NCBI GenBank assembly: GCA_947458415.1
Contig: CANGZG010000096.1
Coordinates: 1-9,218, forward strand
DNA from: Comamonadaceae bacterium
GTDB taxonomy: Bacteria > Pseudomonadota > Gammaproteobacteria > Burkholderiales > Burkholderiaceae_C
Direction: 5' to 3'
Length of the DNA stretch: 9,218 nucleotides
Each line of letters begins with the position of its first letter. Position 1 is the first letter of the stretch. The notes below the pieces were generated by a model, which saw nothing but the letters and a program-made list of their open reading frames with translations, searched no databases and had not been told where the DNA came from. The position numbers and the translations under genes are program-made. Positions 1-7,600 of this stretch are shown here, one piece after another.

Positions 1-846
1 CGGCATGTTGAACGACTCCGGGTCAAACGCCATGTCGCCTTCTTCGGGCGCTTCGCCAGTCGCTTTCATGCCTTTGAAATCGAACAGCTTGGGGTCCAGC
101 AAATGCGAGGGCACGGTTTGTTGCAAAGCATGGAACATGTTGTCCAAGCGGCCGGGGTATTTCTTCTCCCATTCGCGCAGCATGTCGCCGACTTGCTGGC
201 GCTGCAAACCGTCTTGGCTGCCGCACAAGGTGCACGGAATGATGGGAAATTCGCGGTGTTCAGCCCAGCGCACCAAGTCTCGCTCAGCGACAAATGCCAA
301 AGGGCGAATCACGATGTGTCGGCCCGTGTCGCTCAGCAACTTGGGCGGCATGCTTTTGAGGCGGCCACCAAAAAACATGTTTAAAAACAGCGTTTGCAAA
401 ATGTCATCCCGGTGGTGACCGAGCGCAATTTTGGTGGCACCGAGTTCATCGGCGACGCGGTACAAAATGCCTCTGCGCAAACGACTGCACAGGCTGCACA
501 TGGTTTTGCCGGGTGCAATTTTTTTCTTGACGATGCTGTAGGTGTCTTGGGTTTCGATGTGAAACGGCACGCCAAGTTGCGTCAAGTAGTCCGGCAAGAC
601 GTGCGCTGGAAAACCGGGTTGTTTTTGGTCGAGGTTGACCGCGATGATGTCAAAGTCGATCGGCGCGCGCATTCTCATTTTCAACAAAATATCGAGCATG
701 CTGTAGCTGTCTTTGCCACCAGACACACACACCATGACCTTGTCGCCTTCTTCGATCATGTTGAATTGCACGATCGCTTCGCCCACCTGACGGCACAAGC
801 GTTTTTCCAGCTTTTGGGTTTCTCGTTCGATGGTTGGGTTCACCAT
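1..846 (-). CDS. ttcA: TtcA, tRNA 2-thiocytidine(32) synthetase (3' end cut by window edge)
   Basis: The protein reads for 282 residues without a stop and leaves the window at base 1, so the C-terminus is missing. TtcA is a cytosolic ATP-dependent enzyme that activates C32 of certain tRNAs by adenylation and replaces the oxygen with sulfur, using a [4Fe-4S] cluster. Seen here: the PP-loop ATP-binding motif SGGKDS (residues 42-47), the MCSLC pair (C117, C120), and a PCTLCGSQ motif (C205, C208). The known family uses three cysteines from these two motifs as cluster ligands. Other family-like stretches are LGHHRDD (142-148) and FFGGRLKSMPPKL (158-170). The start is ATG at 846, supported by a strong GGAGG seven bases upstream inside the end of folB. 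The start overlaps the folB stop by 7 bp, so it is the third gene of a minus-strand operon. Identification is firm from motifs and overall resemblance to E. coli TtcA. Confidence 0.95.
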   Translation of the reverse strand, partial: MVNPTIERETQKLEKRLCRQVGEAIVQFNMIEEGDKVMVCVSGGKDSYSMLDILLKMRMRAPIDFDIIAVNLDQKQPGFPAHVLPDYLTQLGVPFHIETQDTYSIVKKKIAPGKTMCSLCSRLRRGILYRVADELGATKIALGHHRDDILQTLFLNMFFGGRLKSMPPKLLSDTGRHIVIRPLAFVAERDLVRWAEHREFPIIPCTLCGSQDGLQRQQVGDMLREWEKKYPGRLDNMFHALQQTVPSHLLDPKLFDFKGMKATGEAPEEGDMAFDPESFNMP

Positions 847-1214
847 TGACCTGCCTCCATGTGGATGGCGACTTCGCAGTCGTCAAAAATTTCCAATTTC
901 GCGATTTTCACTCTCACACCGATCACGCCGGGCAATTGCATCAAACGGTGTGACACCTTGCCAATCAAGGTCTCCAGCAAGTTCACATGTTTGGCATTGC
1001 ATTCGGTGATGATGATTTGACGGAACTTGCGGTAGTCCAGCACGTGGCTGATGTCATCGTCGCTGGGCAACAAATCTTGCGGGCCGAGGTTCAACTCGGC
1101 GTCCACTTGTATCGGTTGTGGCGCGCCAATCTCGTGCGGCAAGATGCCCAAGTTCGCTTTGAAGCGAAGGCCTGTCAGCGACAAGGTGCGGAGTCCGTGT
1201 TGGGGAGTGGTCAT
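840..1214 (-). CDS. folB: FolB-type dihydroneopterin aldolase / epimerase family protein
   Basis: A 124-residue protein of the usual FolB length (about 115-125). FolB cleaves 7,8-dihydroneopterin to 6-hydroxymethyl-7,8-dihydropterin and glycolaldehyde in folate synthesis and forms ring-like oligomers in the cytosol. Aligned by eye to E. coli FolB: G23-x4-E28 matches the G16-x4-E21 region, Y61 in LDY matches the pterin-site Tyr region, E81 in LLETL matches the pterin-anchoring Glu, and K106 in VKIAK matches catalytic K98. After that Lys the usual KPGA is replaced by KLEIFDDCEVA, so the C-terminal strand differs from the textbook enzyme; the FolX (dihydroneopterin triphosphate epimerase) relative cannot be excluded. 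The ATG at 1214 lies one base past the TGA of the upstream reductase. I see no good Shine-Dalgarno sequence, so translation is probably coupled by reinitiation. FolB family is solid; the exact reaction is likely but not proven. Confidence 0.88.
   Translation of the reverse strand: MTTPQHGLRTLSLTGLRFKANLGILPHEIGAPQPIQVDAELNLGPQDLLPSDDDISHVLDYRKFRQIIITECNAKHVNLLETLIGKVSHRLMQLPGVIGVRVKIAKLEIFDDCEVAIHMEAGQW
854..858 (-). promoter_or_regulatory. Ribosome binding site of ttcA
   Basis: On the minus strand the sequence is GGAGG with a 7-base spacer to the ATG at 846. It lies within the last codons of folB. It is the clearest Shine-Dalgarno sequence in this operon and fixes the ttcA start, indicating that ttcA can load its own ribosomes as well as be coupled to folB translation. 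Confidence 0.75.
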
Positions 1215-1215
1215 G

Positions 1216-1992
1216 TCACATCAGCGAAAAATCGCGCTCGAAGGGCATCAGGTGTTGGCCACCGTCGACCAAAATCGTGGTGCCGGTGAGGGAGGGGTTG
1301 AGCAACACAAACAGCACGGTGGCCACCACATCTTCCACACTGGACGAACGGCCCAGCGGTGACAGTTGGTGCAAGTCTTGAAATTTGTCGTCACTCAGCA
1401 TGTGGCTGGTCAATGTCAGTCCGGGTGCCACGCCAACCACCCGCAACTGCGGCGCCAGCGCTTTGGCCAACAAGGTGTTGGCGGTTTCCAGCGAGGCTTT
1501 GCTCAAGGTGTAGCTGAAAAAGTCTGGGTTCAGGTTCCACAGTTTCTGGTCTAACAGGTTGACCACCACGCCATTGCCTTCGCGCGCGCATGCGTGCGCA
1601 TGGAGTTGCCTGGCCAAATGGATGGCCGCCGCGGTGTTGGTCAGCATGTGCTTTTGCAGCATGGCGTTGCTGAAACTGCTGGCGCTGTCGTGTTCAAACA
1701 ATGCGGCGCTGTTGACCACTGCATCCAAGTGACCCATGTGGTCAACCACGCTGTGCACCAACGCGCAAGCTTGTGTTTCATCCGACAAGTCGGCGGCAAA
1801 GCATTGCGCACCGGGGCACAAGGCGGCGCATTCATCGGCGGTTTGCATGGCTTCGGCGACCGACGCACGGTAATGCACCGCAACGCGCCAACCTGCTTTG
1901 GCCAGACCCAATGCAATCGCGCGACCCAGGCGTTTGCCAGCGCCCGTGACCAGCACGGTAGGAGCAGCGTTTGCGTGGGCGCCAGAGGACAT
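1216..1992 (-). CDS. Pteridine reductase-like (FolM/PTR1-type) short-chain dehydrogenase/reductase
   Basis: A 258-residue SDR enzyme, counted from ATG at 1992. A TTG three codons upstream (2001) is an alternative start; neither has a clear Shine-Dalgarno sequence. Seen: nucleotide-binding TGAGKRLG (residues 16-23); HYR (40-42) after strand 2, whose Arg is typical of NADPH preference; VNSAA (93-97), a variant of the SDR NNAG motif; and the active site Y161-x3-K165. The normal catalytic Ser is absent. Instead Asp148 lies exactly 13 residues before the Tyr, the D-x12-Y-x3-K arrangement of trypanosomatid PTR1 (D181, Y194, K198) and FolM. This points to reduction of dihydropterins or dihydrofolate with NADPH, as FolM does (dihydromonapterin reductase with weak dihydrofolate reductase activity). 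The adjacent folB strengthens a pterin role. First gene of the reductase-folB-ttcA operon, divergent from the methyltransferase gene. Substrate is inferred; another SDR substrate remains possible. Confidence 0.8.
   Translation of the reverse strand: MSSGAHANAAPTVLVTGAGKRLGRAIALGLAKAGWRVAVHYRASVAEAMQTADECAALCPGAQCFAADLSDETQACALVHSVVDHMGHLDAVVNSAALFEHDSASSFSNAMLQKHMLTNTAAAIHLARQLHAHACAREGNGVVVNLLDQKLWNLNPDFFSYTLSKASLETANTLLAKALAPQLRVVGVAPGLTLTSHMLSDDKFQDLHQLSPLGRSSSVEDVVATVLFVLLNPSLTGTTILVDGGQHLMPFERDFSLM
1581..1602. repeat. 22-bp perfectly alternating pyrimidine-purine tract
   Basis: From 1581 to 1602 every base alternates pyrimidine and purine, beginning CGCGCGCGC and continuing through CATGCG and TGCGCATG. 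Such tracts can adopt Z-DNA under negative supercoiling. It lies inside the reductase gene, where it encodes a His-Ala-His-Ala-Cys-Ala-Arg stretch (residues about 131-137) just before the strand leading to the catalytic Asp. It may be no more than codon coincidence. Confidence 0.5.
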
Positions 1993-2009
1993 GAAGGACA
2001 ATCTGAGAA

Positions 2010-3110
2010 ATGGATGAACAGACGACGAGTTTAGCGACTGAGTTGCACCGCTTGTTGCAGGTGCGTTTGCAAGCGGACAACGGGTGGTTGCCCTTCGATC
2101 GTTTCATGGCCTTGGCCTTGTATGCGCCCGGCGCGGGTTATTACAGCGTTCGCACCCGACCGATTGGCCGCATGCCATCAGGCGGCAGCGACTTTGTCAC
2201 CGCGCCCTTGGTGTCACCTTATTTCGGTCAGGCCTTGGCCCGCAGCGTGGCGCAGGCTTTGCAACACACCGACACACGTGAGGTTTTGGAATTTGGCGCG
2301 GGCGATGGCGCGTTGGCTTGGCAGTTGTTGCAAAGTTTGGGTGACCGAGTTGAGCGTTACTCGATTGTCGAAGTGTCTGCCCATCTGCGGGAACAACAAG
2401 CTTTGCAGTTGAAAGACTTTGCCCACAAAGTGCAATGGCTGCATGCCTTGCCCGATCAGATTCAAGCGGTGGTGGTGGGCAACGAAGTGCTCGATGCCAT
2501 GCCTGTGAAATTGCTGCACCGACTCAGCGGTGTTTGGCATGAGCGAGGTGTGACATGGGACCCTGTGGCCCAGTCATATGTCTGGGCAGACCGACCCACC
2601 GGTTTGCGACCGCCGTGCGACATCGACGGTGATCACGATTACCTGTGTGAAAGCCATTTGCAGGCACTGGCATTCATGCACAGCCTGGCCGAGCGACTGC
2701 AGCAAGGCGCGGCATTTTTCATCGATTACGGTTTTCCCTCGCATGAGTATTACCACCCGCAGCGGCACATGGGCACGTTGATGTGCCATCAGGGGCACCA
2801 AAGTGACCCCGATCCTTTGCGTGACATTGGCCGCAAGGACATCACCGCGCACGTGGATTTCAGCGCCTTGGCCTTGGCAGCGCAAGAGGCGGGTTTGTGT
2901 TGCTTGGGTTACACCAGTCAGGCGCATTTCCTGATCAACAGCGGCATGTTGGCGTTGTTGGAGAATGCGTCCATGGCAGAGCGTCAACAGGCGCAGATGT
3001 TGATCCAAGACCACGAGATGGGCGAATTGTTCAAAGTGCTCGCGCTCGGTGCCGGGCCGGCTTGGGAGCCGATGGGTTTTGTGCAAGGCGACAGGTCGCA
3101 CCGTTTGTAA
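2010..3110 (+). CDS. MidA/NDUFAF7-family class I SAM-dependent methyltransferase (COG1565)
   Basis: A 366-residue protein, normal for this family. Seen in order: an N-terminal LYAPGAGYYS stretch (37-46), like the family's Y-x-P-x-x-GYY signature; DFVTAPLVSPYFG (61-73); the SAM-binding motif I EFGAGDG (94-100); an acidic strand-2 end at SIVEVS (118-123); GNEVLDAMPV (157-166), characteristic of the family; IDYGFPSHEYYHPQR (238-252); and GTLMCHQGH (255-263) followed by DITAHVDF (277-284). The mitochondrial relative NDUFAF7 symmetrically dimethylates an arginine of complex I subunit NDUFS2 (established knowledge). The bacterial substrate is not something I can read from sequence. Probably cytosolic; no signal peptide. 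Start is ATG at 2010 with a mediocre AAGGA at 1994-1998, 11 bases upstream. It diverges from the reductase gene with only 17 bp between starts and is followed 8 bp later by the small membrane protein, probably co-transcribed. Confidence 0.9.
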   Translation: MDEQTTSLATELHRLLQVRLQADNGWLPFDRFMALALYAPGAGYYSVRTRPIGRMPSGGSDFVTAPLVSPYFGQALARSVAQALQHTDTREVLEFGAGDGALAWQLLQSLGDRVERYSIVEVSAHLREQQALQLKDFAHKVQWLHALPDQIQAVVVGNEVLDAMPVKLLHRLSGVWHERGVTWDPVAQSYVWADRPTGLRPPCDIDGDHDYLCESHLQALAFMHSLAERLQQGAAFFIDYGFPSHEYYHPQRHMGTLMCHQGHQSDPDPLRDIGRKDITAHVDFSALALAAQEAGLCCLGYTSQAHFLINSGMLALLENASMAERQQAQMLIQDHEMGELFKVLALGAGPAWEPMGFVQGDRSHRL

Positions 3111-3112
3111 GG
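3109..3112 (+). promoter_or_regulatory. Ribosome binding site of the DUF2905 gene, overlapping the upstream stop codon
   Basis: AAGG begins inside the TAA stop of the methyltransferase gene and sits 6 bases before the ATG at 3119. It supports that start and suggests translational coupling between the two genes. Confidence 0.5.
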
Positions 3113-3118
3113 CCTCAC

Positions 3119-3313
3119 ATGTTTCGTTGGTTGCTGGTGGTATTTTTGGCCTTGTTGTTGATACAAGGGCTGTCGCCTTGGTTGGAAAAACTCGGTTTTG
3201 GTCGCTTGCCAGGCGACTTTCGTTTTCACATGTTCGGGCGTGAATTTTTCATCCCATTGACCACCACGGTCATTTTGAGCATGGTCTGTGCCTTGATCGC
3301 AAGGTTAATTTGA
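3119..3313 (+). CDS. Small inner-membrane protein, DUF2905 family
   Basis: A 64-residue protein with two hydrophobic segments (about 3-16 and 43-62) separated by a short basic loop. The loop holds FGRLPGDFRF (27-36), which with the later FFIPLTTT (43-50) and ILS (52-54) matches the pattern I know for DUF2905 (GRLPGDI, then F-x-P-x-T-S, then S). The family is a widespread set of about 65-75-residue membrane proteins with no known function. The ATG at 3119 is chosen because the longer reading frame upstream overlaps the methyltransferase gene in another frame, whereas the domain begins right at this Met, preceded by AAGG. It probably shares a transcript with the methyltransferase. No function is assigned. 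Confidence 0.85.
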   Translation: MFRWLLVVFLALLLIQGLSPWLEKLGFGRLPGDFRFHMFGREFFIPLTTTVILSMVCALIARLI

Positions 3314-3356
3314 CAGGGTTAATATGGGCAGTTGCGACCCGACCAAGTAGTTAAAC
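3301..3356 (+). promoter_or_regulatory. Candidate mdtABC control region with GTTAA repeats
   Basis: The 43-bp gap 3314-3356 is the largest non-coding stretch in the window and is richer in A and T than its surroundings. TTGACA, the consensus -35 hexamer, is at 3310-3315 but has no good -10 at 16-18 bp. TAATAT at 3320-3325 is a plausible -10 with only a poor -35 (TCGCAA at 3297-3302, 17-bp spacer). GTTAA occurs three times (3304-3308, 3318-3322, 3350-3354), the first two inside an exact GGTTAAT repeat at a 14-bp step. An operator or promoter here is inference. No hairpin terminator is visible, so read-through from the upstream genes is also possible. Confidence 0.3.
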
Positions 3357-4610
3357 ATGTTGAATTCATTTCGCCTCAGTCTGCGTTCAATCGCTGTCAC
3401 TGCCGTGTGTTTGGTGGTCATCGCCGCCGTGTTCTGGTGGGGCTTTCCCGACCTGAGACGCCAGTGGCTGGGGCACCCATCGACAGACACGGCGCCAGCC
3501 CCAGAGGCGGGCGTCGCCAAACAAGGCGACAAAACCAAATGGGCGGGTGGTCGGCCTGGCAACAAAGACATGGGCGACAGCAGTGGCAGGTCCACAGCGG
3601 TCAGCACAGACGTGGTCAAGCGCATGGACATGGTGTTGACGGTACAGGCGCTGGGCACCATGACCGCGATGAATACCGCGGTGGTGCGTTCCCAGGTTGA
3701 CGGCGTGCTCAAGTCGTTGCGATTCACGGAAGGCCAGCAAGTTCAAGCGGGTCAGTTGTTGGCGGAAATCGATGCGCGTGCGTTCGAAGCGCAATTGAAC
3801 CAAGCCTTGGGTCAATTGGCGCGCGACAACGCCCAGTGGTTGAATGCACAGTTGGATTTACAGCGCTACCAAGACCTGTTGAAAAAAGACGCGATCGCAC
3901 GACAGCAGGTCGAGACCCAAGCGGCCTTGGTGTCACAACTGCAAGGCACGGTGCAAGCCAACCAAGCGAATGTGGACAACGCCCGGTTGCAACTCTCGCA
4001 CACCCGCGTGACCGCACCCATCAGTGGTCGCCTCGGTTTGAAGCAAGCCGAATTGGGCAGTTTGGTACGGGCGTCAGACCCGAACGGCTTGGTCAGCATC
4101 ACCCAAACCCAACCGATGGCGGTGGTGTTTGCAGTGCCCGAAATGCATGTGCCTTTGATCATGCGCAAACTCAAATCGGGACAGGCCTTGCCCGTGCAAG
4201 CCTGGGACCGAGACCGCAAACAACGTTTGGCCAGTGGCCGCGTCAACACCACCGACAACGCGATTGATGTGGCCACCGGCACGCTCAAACTCAAAGCGTC
4301 TTTAGACAACCGTGATGGGCAGTTGTTCCCTAACCAATTTGCGCAAATCGAATTGCAACTGGACACCTTGAAAAACACCTTGGCTGTGCCCTCGGCATCG
4401 GTGCAACGTGGGACGCAAGGCAACTTTGTGTTGGTGGTGCAAGCCGACAGCACGGTCAATGCCGTGCCGGTTCAGTTGTTGTCTGCCCAAGACGATTGGC
4501 AAGCGGTCACAGCCCAGGGACTGAAGGAAGGTGACAGTGTGGTCACCGATGGCGCAGACAGGTTGCGCTCGGGCAGCAAGGTCGAGGTGGTGAAAGCCGC
4601 CAAACCATGA
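3357..4610 (+). CDS. mdtA: MdtA-type RND efflux periplasmic adaptor subunit (membrane fusion protein)
   Basis: A 417-residue adaptor that would link the MdtBC inner-membrane pump to an outer-membrane channel. Seen: an N-terminal hydrophobic anchor or uncleaved signal (11-29) with no lipobox; a flexible Pro/Gly/charged linker (40-85); the first half of the lipoyl domain, VRSQVDGVLKSLRFTEGQQV (110-129), then GQLLAEID (132-139); a coiled-coil hairpin rich in Gln and Ala (about 141-215); the second lipoyl half, RVTAPISGRLGLKQ (217-230); and beta-barrel and membrane-proximal domains including AWDRDRKQRLASG (282-294), NAIDVATGTLKLKA (301-314) and LFPNQF (323-328). All follow E. coli MdtA closely, but the charged C-terminal tail of the E. 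coli protein is missing. The ATG at 3357 is the first possible start because an in-frame TAG lies at 3348. No strong Shine-Dalgarno sequence is seen. The stop overlaps the mdtB start (ATGA). Confidence 0.93.
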   Translation: MLNSFRLSLRSIAVTAVCLVVIAAVFWWGFPDLRRQWLGHPSTDTAPAPEAGVAKQGDKTKWAGGRPGNKDMGDSSGRSTAVSTDVVKRMDMVLTVQALGTMTAMNTAVVRSQVDGVLKSLRFTEGQQVQAGQLLAEIDARAFEAQLNQALGQLARDNAQWLNAQLDLQRYQDLLKKDAIARQQVETQAALVSQLQGTVQANQANVDNARLQLSHTRVTAPISGRLGLKQAELGSLVRASDPNGLVSITQTQPMAVVFAVPEMHVPLIMRKLKSGQALPVQAWDRDRKQRLASGRVNTTDNAIDVATGTLKLKASLDNRDGQLFPNQFAQIELQLDTLKNTLAVPSASVQRGTQGNFVLVVQADSTVNAVPVQLLSAQDDWQAVTAQGLKEGDSVVTDGADRLRSGSKVEVVKAAKP

Positions 4611-7600
4611 ACCTGTCGGCGTTGTTCATCCGACGCCCGGTTGCCACATCGTTGCTGATGTTGGCGTTGCTGTTGTCGGGTGCACTCGCCTACCGTTTTT
4701 TACCGGTGGCTTCCTTGCCGCAAGTGGATTACCCGACGATACAAGTCAGCACCTTGTACCCCGGTGCCAGCCCCCATGTGATGACCGCGTCGGTCACTGC
4801 ACCGTTGGAAAAACAATTTGGGCAAATGCCGGGCCTGGCCTTGATGACCTCGGTCAGTTCCGGCGGTGCATCCGTCATCACCTTGCGTTTTTCACTCAAG
4901 TTGCCTTTGGATGTGGCTGAGCAACAAGTGCAGGCGGCGATCAACACCACTGCCAATTTCTTGCCCGCGGATTTGCCCATGCCACCGAGCTACAGCAAGG
5001 TCAATCCGGCGGATGCGCCGATCATGACCTTGGCCGTCACAGCGCCAGACATGCCGCTGACCTTGGTGCATGACTTGGTGGAGAACCGTTTGGCGATGCG
5101 TTTGTCCCAAGTCAGTGGCGTGGGTTTGGTCGGCATCGCGGGCGGTCAACGACCCGCTGTTCGGGTGCAAGTCAACCCGCAAGCTTTGGCCGCGGCCGGT
5201 TTGTCGCTGGAAGATGTGCGCAACGCGATCAACCTGTCGAATGTGAACATGGCCAAAGGCAATTTGGATGGCGCAGCCCGCGCGTCCACCTTGGATGCAA
5301 ACGACCAGTTGCGTTCACCCAAAGAGTACGCGCAGTTGGTGTTGGCCTTTGTCAGGGGCAGCCCCTTGCGCTTGGGCGATGTGGCCGACGTGGTGGAAGC
5401 GCCGCAAAACAACCGGCTCGCTGCTTGGGCCGACAACACGCCAGCCATCATCGTCAACATACAGCGGCAACCTGGCGCGAACGTGATCGAGACCGTGGAG
5501 CGCATCCAACAGCAATTGCCTGCGTTGCGCGAAGCCATGCCGCCGGGTGTGACGCTGCAAGTGCTGACCGATCGAACTGTCACCATCCGCGCATCGGTTC
5601 GGGATGTGCAATTTGAACTGTTGTTGTCGATGGCTTTGGTGGTGATGGTGATTTTTTTGTTTCTGCGAAGTGCCTCAGCGACGCTGATCCCTGCGGTGGT
5701 GGTGCCGCTGTCCTTGGTTGGCACGTTTGGCGTGATGTACTTGGCTGGTTTTTCGATCAATAACCTGACCTTGATGGCCCTGACCGTGGCCACGGGGTTT
5801 GTGGTGGATGACGCGATTGTGATGATCGAAAACATCGCAAGGTATTTGCAAGACCCCAACAAACCCATGCAGCCGATGCAAGCCGCCCTTGAAGGGGCGC
5901 GACAAATGGGCTTCACCATCATTTCGCTCACTTTTTCATTGGTGGCCGTGTTGATTCCGTTGTTGTTCATGGGTGATGTGGTGGGCCGCTTGTTCCATGA
6001 ATTTGCCATCACGTTGGCGGTGGCCATTTTGATTTCTGCGGTCGTGTCACTCACGCTCACGCCCATGATGTGCGCCCATGTGCTGCGCCCGTTGTCAGGT
6101 GCATCTGCGTCAGGCGCGGGCATGCACACCTCGCCGGCTTGGTTGTCTTGGACGACAGCGCGCTACGCCAGCGGGTTGCGCAAGGTGTTGAACCGGCCTT
6201 GGCAAACCTTGGCTGTGTTTGGCTTGACCGTGGTGGCCACGGTGGCTGCGTACTTGGCCATGCCCAAAGGTTTTTTCCCGTTGCAAGACACCGGTGCGGT
6301 GCAAGTCATCACCGAGGCCACGCAAGCCACGTCATTTGCCGCCATGTCAGAAAAGCAACAAGCCTTGGCAGCGGTGTTGCTCAAAGACCCGGCCGTGCAA
6401 AGCCTGAGTTCTTTCATTGGCGTGGATGGCCCAAACACCACGTTGAATACCGGCCGCATGACGTTGAATTTGGTGCCCAAGTCGCAGCGTGATGCGCCCT
6501 TGCCTGACATATTGCATCGGTTGTCGCAAGCCGCCATGGGCATCAGCGGCATGCGCATGTATTTGCAACCTTTGCAAGACCTCACGTTGGAGGATCGGGT
6601 GGCACGCACCCAGTACCGTTTTTTGCTGAGTGGCCCCGACAGCGAGGCCGTGGGTCTGTGGTCGCAGCGCTTGTCAGAGCGTTTGCGCGAACACCCGGCG
6701 TTGCGGGATGTGGCAAGTGATTGGCAAGACCAAGGGCTGCAAGCCTATGTGAAGATTGACCGCGATGCGGCCAGTCGCTTGGGTGTGTCAGTGGCTGCGG
6801 TGGACAACGCGCTTTACAACGCGTTTGGTCAACGCTTGGTGTCCACCATCTTCACGCAAAGCAACCAATACCGGGTGGTGCTGGAAGTCCATCCGGCGCA
6901 CCGCATCGGGCCTGCGTCGCTGGCGAGCTTGCTGGTGCCTTCACTCAATGGGACGCAAGTGCCGCTCAGCAGTGTGGCCAGCATCGAGCAGCGCAGCAGT
7001 GTGTTGAGCGAAGTGCATGTGAACCAGTTTCCTGCGGTGACTTTGTCGTTCCAATTGGCGCCAGGTGTGTCGCTGGGCGAAGCGGTGTCAGCGATCGATG
7101 GGGAATGGCGACACATGAAAGCACAAGCTTCGGTGCCCGACAGCATCGAGTCGAGGTTTGAAGGCGCTGCCATGGCGTTTCAAGCATCGTTGCGCCACAA
7201 CCTGTGGTTGATGCTGGCGGCCGTGGTGACGATGTACATCGTGCTGGGCGTGTTGTATGAAAGTTATCTGCACCCCATCACCATTTTGTCGACTTTGCCC
7301 TCGGCCACATTGGGGGCGTTGTTGGCTTTGTGGTTGGCGCGCATGGACATCAGTTTGATCGCCGTGATTGGCATCATTTTGTTGATTGGCATCGTCAAGA
7401 AAAATGCCATCATGATGATTGACTTTGCGCTGGATGCCGAACGCCATCAAGGCTTGTCTGCACGTGACGCGATAGAGCAGGCCTGCTTGTTGCGCTTTCG
7501 CCCGATTTTGATGACCACCTTGTGCGCGTTACTGGGTGCGCTGCCATTGATGTTGGGCAATGGGGTCGGCAGTGAATTGCGTCAGCCGCTGGGCGTGACC

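Noticed and set aside
394..849. A 151-codon plus-strand open frame
   Set aside because: It is antisense to ttcA, whose minus-strand reading has clear PP-loop and cysteine motifs. The plus-strand product shows no family features.
1594..2034. A 146-codon plus-strand open frame crossing into the methyltransferase start
   Set aside because: It is antisense to the N-terminal half of the reductase gene, with no domain features and no ribosome binding site. Considered as an overlapping leader gene but unsupported.
2897..3118. N-terminal extension of the DUF2905 frame
   Set aside because: The frame is open upstream, but that part overlaps the methyltransferase gene out of frame, is Arg-rich and resembles nothing. 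The family domain begins at the Met at 3119.
3310..3338. A full sigma-70 promoter using the perfect TTGACA at 3310-3315
   Set aside because: At 16-18 bp downstream the bases are TTGCGA, TGCGAC and GCGACC, none of which resembles a -10 box. Kept only as part of a low-confidence control region.
3314..3356. Intrinsic terminator between the DUF2905 gene and mdtA
   Set aside because: No stable inverted repeat followed by a T run could be found. GGGCAG and GACCC do not pair well enough to form a stem.
4606..4630. The repeat of the mdtB start at the mdtC start as a mobile-element or attachment-site duplication
   Set aside because: The identity is confined to coding sequence at homologous codons of paralogous genes, so shared ancestry or gene conversion explains it better.
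5146..6129. A 327-codon open frame on the minus strand inside mdtB
   Set aside because: It lies fully antisense to conserved RND transmembrane sequence. A similar frame occurs antisense to the same conserved region of mdtC (8565-9200), which is expected when the sense strand is conserved. The protein is low-complexity Thr/Ser/Asn-rich with no recognisable domain.
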